Assembly (NCBI GenBank): GCA_014323965.1
Contig: JACONB010000024.1
Coordinates: 15,791-27,501 of the forward strand
Reading direction: 5' to 3'
DNA length: 11,711 nt
Source of the DNA: Prochloron sp. SP5CPC1
GTDB taxonomy: Bacteria; Cyanobacteriota; Cyanobacteriia; Cyanobacteriales; Prochloraceae
Part shown: piece after piece, positions 1 to 6,250 of the stretch
Numbering within the stretch: the stretch's first letter is position 1
Layout: every line of letters begins with the position of its first letter
The notes under the pieces: model-generated
The model's input: the letters and a program-made list of their open reading frames with translations, nothing else
Told to the model about the DNA's origin: nothing
Databases searched by the model: none
Translations under genes and position numbers: made by a program

Positions 1-96
1 AAGACAGCACCAGGGGAAGAAGGGGAGGAAATGGATTTGGTATTGGAGGCGATCGCAGCATTAGTGCCATATTCCCTCATACCCGGCAATTCCTGA
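1..96 (+). CDS. C-terminal end of an unidentified protein (5' end outside window)
   Basis: Reading frame 1 is open from the first base to a TGA at 94-96 and gives 31 residues ending in SLIPGNS. It contains a HIP1 octamer (GCGATCGC) translated as part of LEAIAAL, a common way for HIP1 to sit inside cyanobacterial genes. The fragment is too short to assign a family. A chance open frame of this length is possible, so the call rests on the HIP1 site, the plausible acidic-then-hydrophobic composition, and the AT-rich non-coding look of the DNA just after the stop. Confidence 0.45.
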   Translation, partial: KTAPGEEGEEMDLVLEAIAALVPYSLIPGNS

Positions 97-113
97 CCAA
101 AATAAGATATTCC

Positions 114-142
114 TTGACAAAATGCTGGTATTGTGGTATCTG
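114..142 (+). promoter_or_regulatory. Candidate promoter in the gap before the kinase locus
   Basis: A perfect TTGACA at 114-119 is followed after 17 bases by TATCTG at 137-142, with a TG one base before the -10 (TGG-TATCTG). The -35 and spacing are good and the -10 is weak. It points toward the decayed kinase copy and the kinase, but lies over 400 bases from the kinase start. Confidence 0.3.
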
Positions 143-325
143 CGGTCATAGGGTATTCTACCTCTTATAACAATTAGGATTATTAAATAAATCTTACAAT
201 TTTCTTGGTATTGGGAGAGGAAAAGCTGTTAAGATATTCTAAGATTTTACCAAAAAGCGATTCACCGAGATACGTTATAATGTGTTAGCTATATACCAGT
301 CAATATCATCTGATGGCTTGTCAAG

Positions 326-434
326 ATGAGCTATTGGACTTTCCCAAACCGGAAAATTCCCAAACCACAAACAAGTTTTGCTCCCTTTGTGGATCTCTTT
401 TATTGCTTGGTCAAGGGGGATTTTGCATTACCCC
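326..434 (+). pseudogene. Decayed duplicate of the kinase 5' end
   Basis: This stretch aligns with the first part of the kinase gene that starts at 557. Both begin ATGAGCTATTG (326-336 and 557-567), share CAAACCGGAAAAT, then match through the segments encoding NKFC..CGS.LLL and GQGGF. The upstream copy has lost about 10 bases after the start and about 29 bases before the glycine-rich loop (the piece encoding RERYRALKQI), so its frame is broken, and similarity ends near 434. An 86-codon open frame from 313 to 573 runs across it but joins unrelated sequence and is not a credible gene. Both copies also have a TCACC..GAGA block followed by TATAAT upstream (262-281 and 501-525), so the duplication may have included the promoter. 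Confidence 0.7.
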
Positions 435-516
435 ACACCCTTTTCCCCATGGTTCGAGGTTTAATAACAGACGGGCAGAAGTATTGAATATTGAAAAAAA
501 TCACCAGAGAGTAAAT

Positions 517-525
517 TGCTATAAT
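517..525 (+). promoter_or_regulatory. Extended -10 promoter of the kinase gene
   Basis: TGCTATAAT at 517-525 is a perfect extended -10 (TG-n-TATAAT), 31 bases before the kinase ATG at 557. I see no good -35 at the right distance; TTGAAA at 491-496 is too far upstream. Extended -10 promoters do not need a strong -35. No clear Shine-Dalgarno sequence precedes the ATG (bases 540-556 are A/T rich). Confidence 0.5.
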
Positions 526-556
526 AGTATTGTATTAGATTATGTTATATTAAAAA

Positions 557-2410
557 ATGAGCTATTGCCTTAATCCTAACTGTCACAAACCGGAAAATCC
601 TAAGCACAATAAGTTTTGTCAGTATTGTGGTTCCAAGTTGCTGTTGCGAGAGCGTTACCGCGCTTTAAAACAAATCGGTCAAGGTGGTTTTGGCAAAACT
701 TTCTTAGCAGTGGATGAAGATAAACCCTCCAAACCTCCCTGCGTCATTAAGCAATTTCTACCTCAGACAAAAGGGACGAAAACCTTGGAGAAAGCAGCCC
801 AATTATTTCAGCAAGAAGCAATTAGATTGGATGACTTGGGTAAACACGACCAAATTCCCGAGTTGTTGGCATATTTCCAGCATAACGGTAGGTTATATTT
901 AATCCAAGAGTTCGTGGATGGGCAAAATTTAACCGAGGAACTAGCAATAGAGGGTTCCTTCTCCGAAACCCAGATTCGCCAATTGCTCAATAGTTTACTC
1001 CCCGTACTGCAATTTGTCCACGACCATAGGGTAATTCACCGGGATATCAAACCGGAAAACATCATTCGCCGTCGCTCCGATGAACAGCTAGTTTTAGTTG
1101 ATTTTGGCGCTGCTAAGTTCGCTACGGGAACAGGGTTATTAAAAACAGGAACAGTCATCGGCACTCCTCAGTATACAGCACCAGAACAAGGATTGGGTAA
1201 AGCAGATTTTCCTAGCGATATCTATAGTTTGGGGGTAACTTGCATTCATTTACTCACAGAAGTTGACCCTTTTGAGTTATTTAGCACCAGTGAAAATAAC
1301 TGGGCCTGGCGGCATTATTTAAAGACCCCTGTCAGCAATAAGTTGGGACAAATTCTGGACAAGATGGTGCAAATGGCCACCAGACACCGCTATCAGTCAG
1401 CAAGGCAGATATTAGCAGACCTGAAGGTGGAAAGCGGGGTAAGAAAGACAAAGAGAAAATCAGCCACTGCTACTACTTCTCTCAGACCCGTGATGATTGA
1501 TGGCAAATATGGTTATATCAATCAAATGGGCAAAATGGCCATCGGGTTACAATTTGATGGAGCGAGAGAGTTTTCAGACACAGGGTTAGCAGCCATTCAA
1601 ATGGGCAAAAAATGGGGCTATATCAATCAGCAAGGGCTGATAACTATCCCACCTCAGTTTAAGGTGGCCCTGAACTTTGCCCAAGGACTAGCAGCAGTCA
1701 AAATCGGTAAGTGGTTGGGAATAATTCAAAAATGGGGTTATATTGATGAGACAGGAGAAATGGTTATTCCACCTCAGTTTCATGAAGCATTCACCTTTGC
1801 TGAAGGGTTAGCACTGGTGAGAATTGGGGATAAGTGGGGGTATATCGACCAAACCGGAACCACTGTTATTTCCCCCCAGTTCGATAGTGCTGCCAGCTTT
1901 TCTCAGGGATTAGCAAGGGTGATGACCGGTTCCAAATGGGGCTACATTGACCAAACGGGACAAATAGTTATTCCTCCCCGAGATAATGGTCGAGACTTTG
2001 CAGAAAATCTGGCCGCAGTGGAGATTAATAATAAGTGGGGCTATATTAATTCTCAAGGAACTTTAGTTATTCAACCCCAGTTTAATGAAGCTTTGAACTT
2101 TGCTGAAGGATTAGCACCTGTTCTCATGCCGATTAAATTTTTGAGATTTATTACTAGGGGACAAAAATGGGGTTTCATTGACAAGACTGGTTTAACTATC
2201 ATCGAACCTAAATTTGATGCCACTTTGGGATTTGCTCAAGGACTGGCTGCGGTGAAAATCAATCAAAAGTGGGGCTATATTAATAAGGTAGGACAGTGGG
2301 TGATTGAACCTCAATTCGATTTAGCTAGTAACTTTGTTGCAGGTATGGCAGAGGTTACCATTGAGGAGCAGTATCGTTATATTAACACAAAGGGAAAGTT
2401 TATTTATTAA
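557..2410 (+). CDS. Ser/Thr protein kinase with N-terminal zinc-ribbon-like motif and C-terminal WG repeats
   Basis: The product is 617 residues. Residues 4-24 hold C4-x4-C9 and C21-x2-C24, a likely zinc-binding knuckle. A Hanks-type kinase domain follows at about 34-290: glycine loop GQGGFGKTF (41-49), VIK with K65, E87, catalytic loop HRDIKPEN (161-168, D163), DFG (182-184) and APE (208-210). All catalytic residues are present, so it should be active. After a basic, Ser/Thr-rich linker (about 294-310), residues 315-617 hold eight WG repeats of the form KWGYID..G..VI.PQF....F..GLA plus a partial last one, expected to form a repeat or propeller-like fold for binding partners. There is no transmembrane segment, so it is probably cytosolic. 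Kinases with this zinc/kinase/WG order are known in cyanobacteria; the substrate is unknown. The next gene on the 3' side is convergent. Confidence 0.93.
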   Translation: MSYCLNPNCHKPENPKHNKFCQYCGSKLLLRERYRALKQIGQGGFGKTFLAVDEDKPSKPPCVIKQFLPQTKGTKTLEKAAQLFQQEAIRLDDLGKHDQIPELLAYFQHNGRLYLIQEFVDGQNLTEELAIEGSFSETQIRQLLNSLLPVLQFVHDHRVIHRDIKPENIIRRRSDEQLVLVDFGAAKFATGTGLLKTGTVIGTPQYTAPEQGLGKADFPSDIYSLGVTCIHLLTEVDPFELFSTSENNWAWRHYLKTPVSNKLGQILDKMVQMATRHRYQSARQILADLKVESGVRKTKRKSATATTSLRPVMIDGKYGYINQMGKMAIGLQFDGAREFSDTGLAAIQMGKKWGYINQQGLITIPPQFKVALNFAQGLAAVKIGKWLGIIQKWGYIDETGEMVIPPQFHEAFTFAEGLALVRIGDKWGYIDQTGTTVISPQFDSAASFSQGLARVMTGSKWGYIDQTGQIVIPPRDNGRDFAENLAAVEINNKWGYINSQGTLVIQPQFNEALNFAEGLAPVLMPIKFLRFITRGQKWGFIDKTGLTIIEPKFDATLGFAQGLAAVKINQKWGYINKVGQWVIEPQFDLASNFVAGMAEVTIEEQYRYINTKGKFIY

Positions 2411-2445
2411 AGGAATCCAGGATTACAAACTTCTATAATATAGTC

Positions 2446-2622
2446 TCATAGTCCACTTAAATAGAAGACCATATTTCTTGGATCCTCGGCGTACACTTTA
2501 TGCAGTCTAACTATTGATGGTCGCAATAATCCTGCTTTTTTCCATTCTAAAATTTGAAAATCGAAAATAGTCCTAGTCGTTTTGCTGGTAATCCTTGCAA
2601 GTAGTACATCTTCATCGTTCAA
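2446..2622 (-). pseudogene. 5'-truncated MazF/PemK-like toxin
   Basis: Directly after the antitoxin, overlapping its stop, a 58-codon frame runs from a TTG at 2622-2620 to TGA at 2448-2446. It reads NDEDVLLARITSKT..., then EWKKAGLLRPSIVRLHK. These match the middle and C-terminal part of the MazF/PemK endoribonuclease-type proteins usually paired with this antitoxin type, where they read like D-x-DEDILVARVTS and W..AGLL.PSVVRLHK. The N-terminal roughly 40 residues (the V-I-L-V..PF....KRRPA part of the fold) are absent, and an in-frame TGA lies just upstream, so no full-length toxin can be made. The tail after RLHK is also unlike the family. I infer a deletion that joined the antitoxin end to the toxin middle. 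A short residual product is possible but should lack the core of the active site. Confidence 0.7.
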
Positions 2623-2843
2623 ATCTCGTCATAAATAGCATCTGCATCCCCGTAATCAGCGAAAAAATGCTCCGCAGCAAGGCGATTCCAATTGGATTTT
2701 TCTTCCTCTGACTGATCCGTTGATTCATGGACCAAAATAATTACTCTCACATCCGTATTGCTCGGCAATGATTTTAATAGTGCGTTAGGAAAATCTAGTT
2801 TTCCTTCTGGGGTAACTGTGGCAGGAAATTCGTAGGCTTTCAT
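2619..2843 (-). CDS. Antitoxin of a type II toxin-antitoxin pair
   Basis: The product is 74 residues. It starts MKAYEFPATVTPEGKLDFP and ends in an acidic tail, FFADYGDADAIYDEI. This matches the small cyanobacterial antitoxins encoded just before MazF/PemK- or PIN-type toxins: a short beta-rich N-terminal DNA-binding part and an acidic C-terminal toxin-binding part. The start is ATG at 2843-2841, with a GAGG ribosome binding site at 2852-2849 placed 5 bases upstream. The downstream partner is truncated, so the antitoxin is now probably an orphan, perhaps acting against related toxins elsewhere. An inverted repeat (2868-2888) lies just upstream and could be an autoregulatory operator or the end of an inserted repeat. 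Confidence 0.75.
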   Translation of the reverse strand: MKAYEFPATVTPEGKLDFPNALLKSLPSNTDVRVIILVHESTDQSEEEKSNWNRLAAEHFFADYGDADAIYDEI

Positions 2844-2867
2844 GTAAACCTCACGGGAGTTGGGAAA

Positions 2868-2930
2868 CCGCCATCTTTAAAGTGGCGGGGGAACAACGAC
2901 GCGGCAAATTTATTTGCCGTCCCCCACCAG
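2868..2930. repeat. Cluster of nested inverted repeats
   Basis: CCGCCA (2868-2873) and TGGCGG (2883-2888) flank CTTTAAAG, making one hairpin. A second hairpin is CGGCAAA-TTTA-TTTGCCG (2902-2919). GTGG-GGGGGA to its left and TCCCCCAC to its right can also pair, enclosing the second hairpin. The GC-rich stems look like the foldback ends of small cyanobacterial repeats or of IS200/IS605-type elements. The cluster starts only 16 bases upstream of the antitoxin ribosome binding site. Confidence 0.6.
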
Positions 2931-2936
2931 GGGGGG

Positions 2937-2953
2937 GAGGGGATAAACCCCTC
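2937..2953. repeat. Short hairpin GAGGGG-ataaa-CCCCTC
   Basis: This is a perfect 6-base stem with a 5-base loop directly after a run of G residues. It belongs to the same repeat-rich gap. No T-run follows on either strand, so I do not call it a terminator. Confidence 0.5.
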
Positions 2954-2997
2954 TAACTCCTCTTTCGAGGGTAAAGTGCGCTTCGCCAACCCACCCC

Positions 2998-3057
2998 TAC
3001 CCACCCACCCCTACCCCCTCCCAGGAGGGGAACCGGGAGGGGGAAAGGGGGTGGGTA
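2998..3057. repeat. Large C-rich/G-rich inverted repeat with G-quadruplex potential
   Basis: The left arm 2998-3022 (TACCCACCC...CCCTCCC) is nearly the reverse complement of the right arm 3035-3057 (GGGAGGGGG...GTGGGTA), with a loop of about 12 bases. On the plus strand 3027-3055 carries five G-runs of 3 to 5 bases with spacers of 1 to 4 bases, which fits a G-quadruplex motif. The C-rich arm also holds tandem copies of CCCACCCCTA. I see no coding content. Confidence 0.65.
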
Positions 3058-3106
3058 CTTTCCTAATAGCACTGTCTTACCCCGAGTAAAACTGTTTAAC
3101 TATTGG

Positions 3107-3260
3107 GTTCTAGAGCCTAGAACTAGCGACGCATTCTAGGGTAGGAATTTTAACTAAAAACTTGCCCTTGCCCATAACGTAGTCCTCAAAGGACTGAGGC
3201 TGGTCAGCTATCTAAAGGAGAGGCACGAGAGCAACGTCTCTTTAGAGCGGGGTGCTGACT
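3107..3260 (+). ncRNA. Candidate structured RNA or mobile-element RNA end (unassigned)
   Basis: Four foldbacks lie in series with no open frame. GTTCTAG-AGC-CTAGAAC is a perfect 7-base stem at 3107-3123. AGTCCT-CAA-AGGACT is at 3181-3195. An outer stem GTCAGC (3203-3208) with GCTGAC (3254-3259) encloses an inner stem TCTAAAG-g-AGA (3211-3221) with TCTCTTTAGA (3237-3246), which is 10 pairs with one bulged G and a 15-base loop. Nested stems with asymmetric internal loops are more RNA-like than a simple DNA palindrome. It lies 57 bases before the DUF790 gene. Possibilities are a 5' leader of that gene, an orphan omegaRNA/HEARO-like RNA of an IS200/IS605-type element, or a repeat. I cannot match it to a family by eye. 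The strand is assumed from the downstream gene. Confidence 0.4.
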
Positions 3261-3316
3261 GCTGTTTTGGAACTAAATATATAAATATTATATCATGACA
3301 CTGTGCGGAGCGCTAT

Positions 3317-4537
3317 ATGTTGCCCAGCGAATTACTCATTCACCGTTATAATGGAGAGACAATTGTACCGAAAAAATTATCCCTGGACGAGGGAGCGATC
3401 GCCCTGGCAAAAGAACAAATTGCCTGTTTCCAAAATTATCAGGGCAAAACCCAGGGAGAACTACTGCAAAAACTCCAAGAAGTAGAAGGAGATACCCCTG
3501 ACTACCGGGTGAAACGAGGACTAGCTCACCTTCTGAAAAATAGCTTTTCTACTTTTGAAATTATCAGTCCCCTTGAACCCCAACTCCTCAGACGTCGGGT
3601 TTTTGGAGCAGCAGCTAACATTGTTACCACACCTGGTAATCGTCATAGCACCCTGGAAACCTTAGCCAGCAATCTTAGTAAGGAACTGAATCGGGAAGTT
3701 TTGCCCGTTGATATTATGACAGGACTTTACGCAGATTTACAAGAAAATCGCATCCTCACCCTATTCGAGCCCCCTACTCCAGAAGCTCTGATCCACCGCT
3801 ATAACCTCTCCCAAGTCCAAGGTATTTTCTACCGTGCTATTCATATTATTATCAATGCTCATCGCAATGTTCCGGGACAATATAAACTGCTTTTTCGCTA
3901 TCTCAAGTTATTTCAACTGATGGCTTATATTGAAGGGGATGCAGATACGGGTTTTACCATCACTATCGATGGACCTAGTAGCTTATTTAAACCCAGCACT
4001 CGTTACGGTTTAGCCATGGCTAAACTTTTACCTGCTCTGCTCCATGTTAGCAAATGGAGTCTGCAAGCGAAACTACAAAGTCGGGATTCTTATAGTGGCA
4101 ATCTGAAAACCAGACGCTTTAGCCTCAATAATAAATGTGGTTTGAGGAGTCATTACCCTCCCGGGAAACCCTATGATAGCATGTTAGAAGCTTCTTTTGT
4201 CCAACGCTGGGAGAAAACCAAAACCCAGTGGCAGTTGGAAAGGGAAGTAGACTTGATTCCCATGCCCGGTAGTGTGATGATACCCGATTTTCGCCTCATT
4301 CATCCCGATGGACGGGATTTCTTACTGGAAATTGTCGGTTATTGGCGACCAGAATATTTAAAAAAGAAATTCGCCCAAGTGAGTCGCGCTGAAGGTTCCA
4401 ATCTGATTCTAGCAATTTCTGAACGGCTGAATCTGGAGAAAGCGGGGGTCAAATTTACCCAACTACCCGTCAAGATTGTCTGGTTCAAAGATAAATTATT
4501 ACCGAAAACAGTATTGGAGGTTTTAGAGGAAAATTAG
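3317..4537 (+). CDS. DUF790 family protein, Bax1-like nuclease
   Basis: The product is 406 residues and begins MLPSELLIHRY, the usual start of DUF790 proteins. The ATG at 3317 has a GGAG at 3307-3310, 6 bases upstream. The C-terminal part carries the nuclease-like signature: YDSMLEASF (286-294, E291), then PDF (323-325, D324), then LLEIVGYW (336-343, E338) followed by lysines at 349-351. This spacing resembles a PD-(D/E)xK fold. The archaeal member Bax1 is a structure-specific endonuclease that works with the XPB helicase in nucleotide excision repair. In many bacteria the gene sits beside an XPB-like helicase, but none is present in this window on either side. It is intact and contains a HIP1 site near 3395. 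A role in DNA repair, or in defence, is inference only. Confidence 0.85.
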   Translation: MLPSELLIHRYNGETIVPKKLSLDEGAIALAKEQIACFQNYQGKTQGELLQKLQEVEGDTPDYRVKRGLAHLLKNSFSTFEIISPLEPQLLRRRVFGAAANIVTTPGNRHSTLETLASNLSKELNREVLPVDIMTGLYADLQENRILTLFEPPTPEALIHRYNLSQVQGIFYRAIHIIINAHRNVPGQYKLLFRYLKLFQLMAYIEGDADTGFTITIDGPSSLFKPSTRYGLAMAKLLPALLHVSKWSLQAKLQSRDSYSGNLKTRRFSLNNKCGLRSHYPPGKPYDSMLEASFVQRWEKTKTQWQLEREVDLIPMPGSVMIPDFRLIHPDGRDFLLEIVGYWRPEYLKKKFAQVSRAEGSNLILAISERLNLEKAGVKFTQLPVKIVWFKDKLLPKTVLEVLEEN

Positions 4538-4565
4538 GCAGGCGCTAGGATTAAAGACACCTGCC
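4537..4565 (-). terminator. Likely terminator of the ferredoxin gene
   Basis: Read on the minus strand, GGCAGG and CCTGCC form a 6-base stem around a 17-base loop, followed by TAATTTT (4536-4530). It lies 23 bases past the ferredoxin stop codon. The T-tract is interrupted and overlaps the end of the convergent DUF790 gene, so the call is moderate. Confidence 0.45.
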
Positions 4566-4587
4566 AAAAAGTTGCTCCAAGAGGAGA

Positions 4588-4881
4588 CTAGTACAGTGCT
4601 TCTTCTTGGTGAGTCTCGATGACGCAATCGGAGGTGGGATATGCTACGCAGGTGAGAACGTAACCCTCTTCCATCTGGTCGTCATCCAGGAAAGACTGGT
4701 CAGACTGGTCAACGGTACCGGATACAAGCTTACCAGCACAGGTGGAACAAGCACCAGCACGGCAGGAGTAAGGTAAGTCAAGACCTTGCTCTTCAGCTAC
4801 ATCCAGAATATACTCGTCATCGGGTACTTGGATGGTGTTCTCTCCGTCTGGAGTCTTTAAAGTAACGTTGTAACTTGCCAT
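4588..4881 (-). CDS. petF: Plant-type [2Fe-2S] ferredoxin
   Basis: The 97-residue product matches photosynthetic ferredoxin I along its length. The cluster ligands are C40, C45 and C48 in SCRAGACSTCAG and C78 in LTCVAYP. The conserved acidic region DQSDQSFLDDDQ and the C-terminal THQEEALY, used for docking to partners, are present. The family accepts electrons from photosystem I and passes them to ferredoxin-NADP reductase, nitrate/nitrite reductase, bilin reductases and thioredoxin reductase in the cytoplasm. C86 is an extra cysteine also seen in other cyanobacterial ferredoxins. The gene is single, divergent from bvdR with a 284-base gap, and probably has its own promoter and terminator. 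Cyanobacteria usually carry several ferredoxin paralogues; the acidic typical sequence suggests the main photosynthetic form, but that is inferred. Confidence 0.96.
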   Translation of the reverse strand: MASYNVTLKTPDGENTIQVPDDEYILDVAEEQGLDLPYSCRAGACSTCAGKLVSGTVDQSDQSFLDDDQMEEGYVLTCVAYPTSDCVIETHQEEALY

Positions 4882-4946
4882 GGTGTGTTCTTCTTCTCAA
4901 GTGATACAGCAGTCGCTACTTACCGCAAAGCGAATTTGGGAAGTGC

Positions 4947-4975
4947 CATATCTGATAGTAGGGGAAAAATGGCAA
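4947..4975 (-). promoter_or_regulatory. Candidate ferredoxin promoter
   Basis: On the minus strand TTGCCA (4975-4970) is followed after 17 bases by GATATG (4952-4947), 65 bases before the ferredoxin ATG. The -10 is a poor match, so this is only the best-placed candidate. The rest of the 284-base divergent gap is AT-rich and holds overlapping short foldbacks at 5020-5042 (ATAAG-TTTTA-CTTAT and CTTAT-ATG-ATAAG). I saw no NtcA-type GTA-N8-TAC site. Confidence 0.3.
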
Positions 4976-5165
4976 TAGTTGACAGGGCATTAGTAATGAG
5001 ATTCTGAATCGGATTTTAGATAAGTTTTACTTATATGATAAGGGAAAGCTAATCTGGGTATAGTTTTGGGGTATATTGTATAGCTGGCGATGCTTTTAAC
5101 CCAATTCCATGTATTCATAGCGGTTGCTATAGGCTATAAATGATAGTTATGAATGGGAGTTTTTC

Positions 5166-6125
5166 ATGAAAGTGGGATTGGTGGGCACTGGATATGCGGC
5201 TAAACGCAGGGCAGAAGCCTTGCAAGGGGACCAGCGAGCCGAGTTATTTGCCGTTTCAGGGCATACAACCGATGCAACAGCAGCATTCTGCCAAACCTAT
5301 TCTGTCTCCTCTTTTGAGGATTGGGAGCAGTTGGTTCAGTCACCTCAAATAGATTTAGTTATCATTGCTACTGTAAATAAAAATCATGGGGCGATCGCCA
5401 GGGCTGCCTTAGAAGCAGGGAAGCACGTGGTTGTGGAATATCCCCTTTCCCTCAACCTGACAGAAGCAGAAGAAATTATTCACCTAGCTGAAAAGTCGGG
5501 GAAACTCCTGCACGTGGAACATATGGAACTCCTGGGGGGACTACATCAGGCTATCCGCCAATTCTTACCAGAAATTGGCAATGTGTTCTTTGCTCGTTAC
5601 ACTACCATTAACTCCCAACGTCCTGCACTTCGTCGCTGGATTTACAACCATGATTTATACGGTTTTCCCCTCACTGGTGCCCTCTCCCGGATCCATCGCT
5701 TCACGGACTTATTTGGTACGGTTACTTCTGTTAGCTGTCAGTCTCGCTTTTGGGAGATACCAGAAACCAATTATTACCGCGCTTGTCTCTGTAATGCTCA
5801 GTTGCGCTTTCAAAATGGGGTCATTGGATCTATTACTTACGGTAAAGGAGACACTTTTTGCCGTTCAGTTCGTACCTTTGAGTTGCTAGGAGATAAAGGA
5901 GACCTAATTTTTGAGGGGGAGCGGGGTATGTTAGTGCGGGGAGAGGAAAAAACACCCATTGAAGTTGCTAGTCGTCGCGGTTTATTTGCCAAAGATACCA
6001 CTATGGTTTTAGACCATTTACTAGAAGGTAAACCTCTATATGTCTCTCCCCATGGTAGTTATTCTGCCCTGAAAGTTGCCGATGCTGCCCGTCAATCAGG
6101 GAAAGGAGGCTATGATAGTCTTTGA
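5166..6125 (+). CDS. bvdR: Biliverdin reductase (Gfo/Idh/MocA fold)
   Basis: The 319-residue product has an N-terminal Rossmann motif GLVGTGYAAKRRAEA (4-18) and the family strand KHVVVEYP (86-93), in which EYP replaces the EKP of sugar dehydrogenases, as in biliverdin reductases. Long stretches resemble Synechocystis BvdR from memory, such as HGAIA.AAL.AGKHVV, KLLHVEH.ELLGG.HQAIRQ and ALSRI.RFTDLFGTV. The enzyme reduces biliverdin IX-alpha to bilirubin with NAD(P)H in the cytoplasm, and its loss in Synechocystis disturbs phycobilisome assembly. The ATG at 5166 has a GGGAG at 5155-5159, 6 bases upstream, and a shorter N-terminus than the Synechocystis protein. It is intact, contains a HIP1 site near 5391, and is divergent from ferredoxin. 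No phycobiliprotein or heme oxygenase gene is nearby. Confidence 0.9.
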   Translation: MKVGLVGTGYAAKRRAEALQGDQRAELFAVSGHTTDATAAFCQTYSVSSFEDWEQLVQSPQIDLVIIATVNKNHGAIARAALEAGKHVVVEYPLSLNLTEAEEIIHLAEKSGKLLHVEHMELLGGLHQAIRQFLPEIGNVFFARYTTINSQRPALRRWIYNHDLYGFPLTGALSRIHRFTDLFGTVTSVSCQSRFWEIPETNYYRACLCNAQLRFQNGVIGSITYGKGDTFCRSVRTFELLGDKGDLIFEGERGMLVRGEEKTPIEVASRRGLFAKDTTMVLDHLLEGKPLYVSPHGSYSALKVADAARQSGKGGYDSL

Positions 6126-6138
6126 AGCTCGATTTATG

Positions 6139-6155
6139 CTCCAAAGCCCCTGGAG
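6139..6155 (+). terminator. Weak hairpin after bvdR
   Basis: CTCCA and TGGAG form a 5-base stem with a 7-base loop 14 bases after the bvdR stop. The nearest T-run (ATTTTTG) starts about 20 bases later, so this is a poor intrinsic terminator. Confidence 0.25.
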
Positions 6156-6189
6156 TGGTTCAATTAAATATTAATTTTTGTTGCTTGGG

Positions 6190-6218
6190 TTGACAAAATA
6201 GGAGATGGGTGTTATCTT
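6190..6218 (+). promoter_or_regulatory. Orphan sigma-70-type promoter
   Basis: TTGACA at 6190-6195, a 17-base spacer, then TATCTT at 6213-6218. The -35 is perfect and the -10 matches at 4 of 6 positions. No plus-strand gene follows for over 3 kb. It would transcribe a hairpin region and then run antisense into the LamG pseudogene. It could drive a small RNA, or be a remnant. Confidence 0.45.
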
Positions 6219-6250
6219 TAGAGTATATGATATAATTGGAGAAGGTATAT

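Noticed and set aside
313..573. 86-codon open frame upstream of the kinase
   Set aside because: Its first half is a damaged copy of the kinase start in mixed frames and its second half is AT-rich promoter sequence overlapping the kinase start. It has no ribosome binding site and no family pattern of its own.
2937..3060. CRISPR-like short repeats (CCCACCCCTA copies)
   Set aside because: The copies are adjacent and degenerate, with no unique spacers of regular length and no cas genes. They are better read as low-complexity inverted repeats.
3107..3260. tRNA, tmRNA, RNase P or SRP RNA
   Set aside because: The stem order and loops do not fit a tRNA cloverleaf, and I see none of the conserved core motifs of the other housekeeping RNAs.
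5575..5889. Hydrophobic-looking 104-codon frame inside bvdR
   Set aside because: It lies fully within the well-supported biliverdin reductase gene in another frame, has no ribosome binding site, and shows no family pattern.
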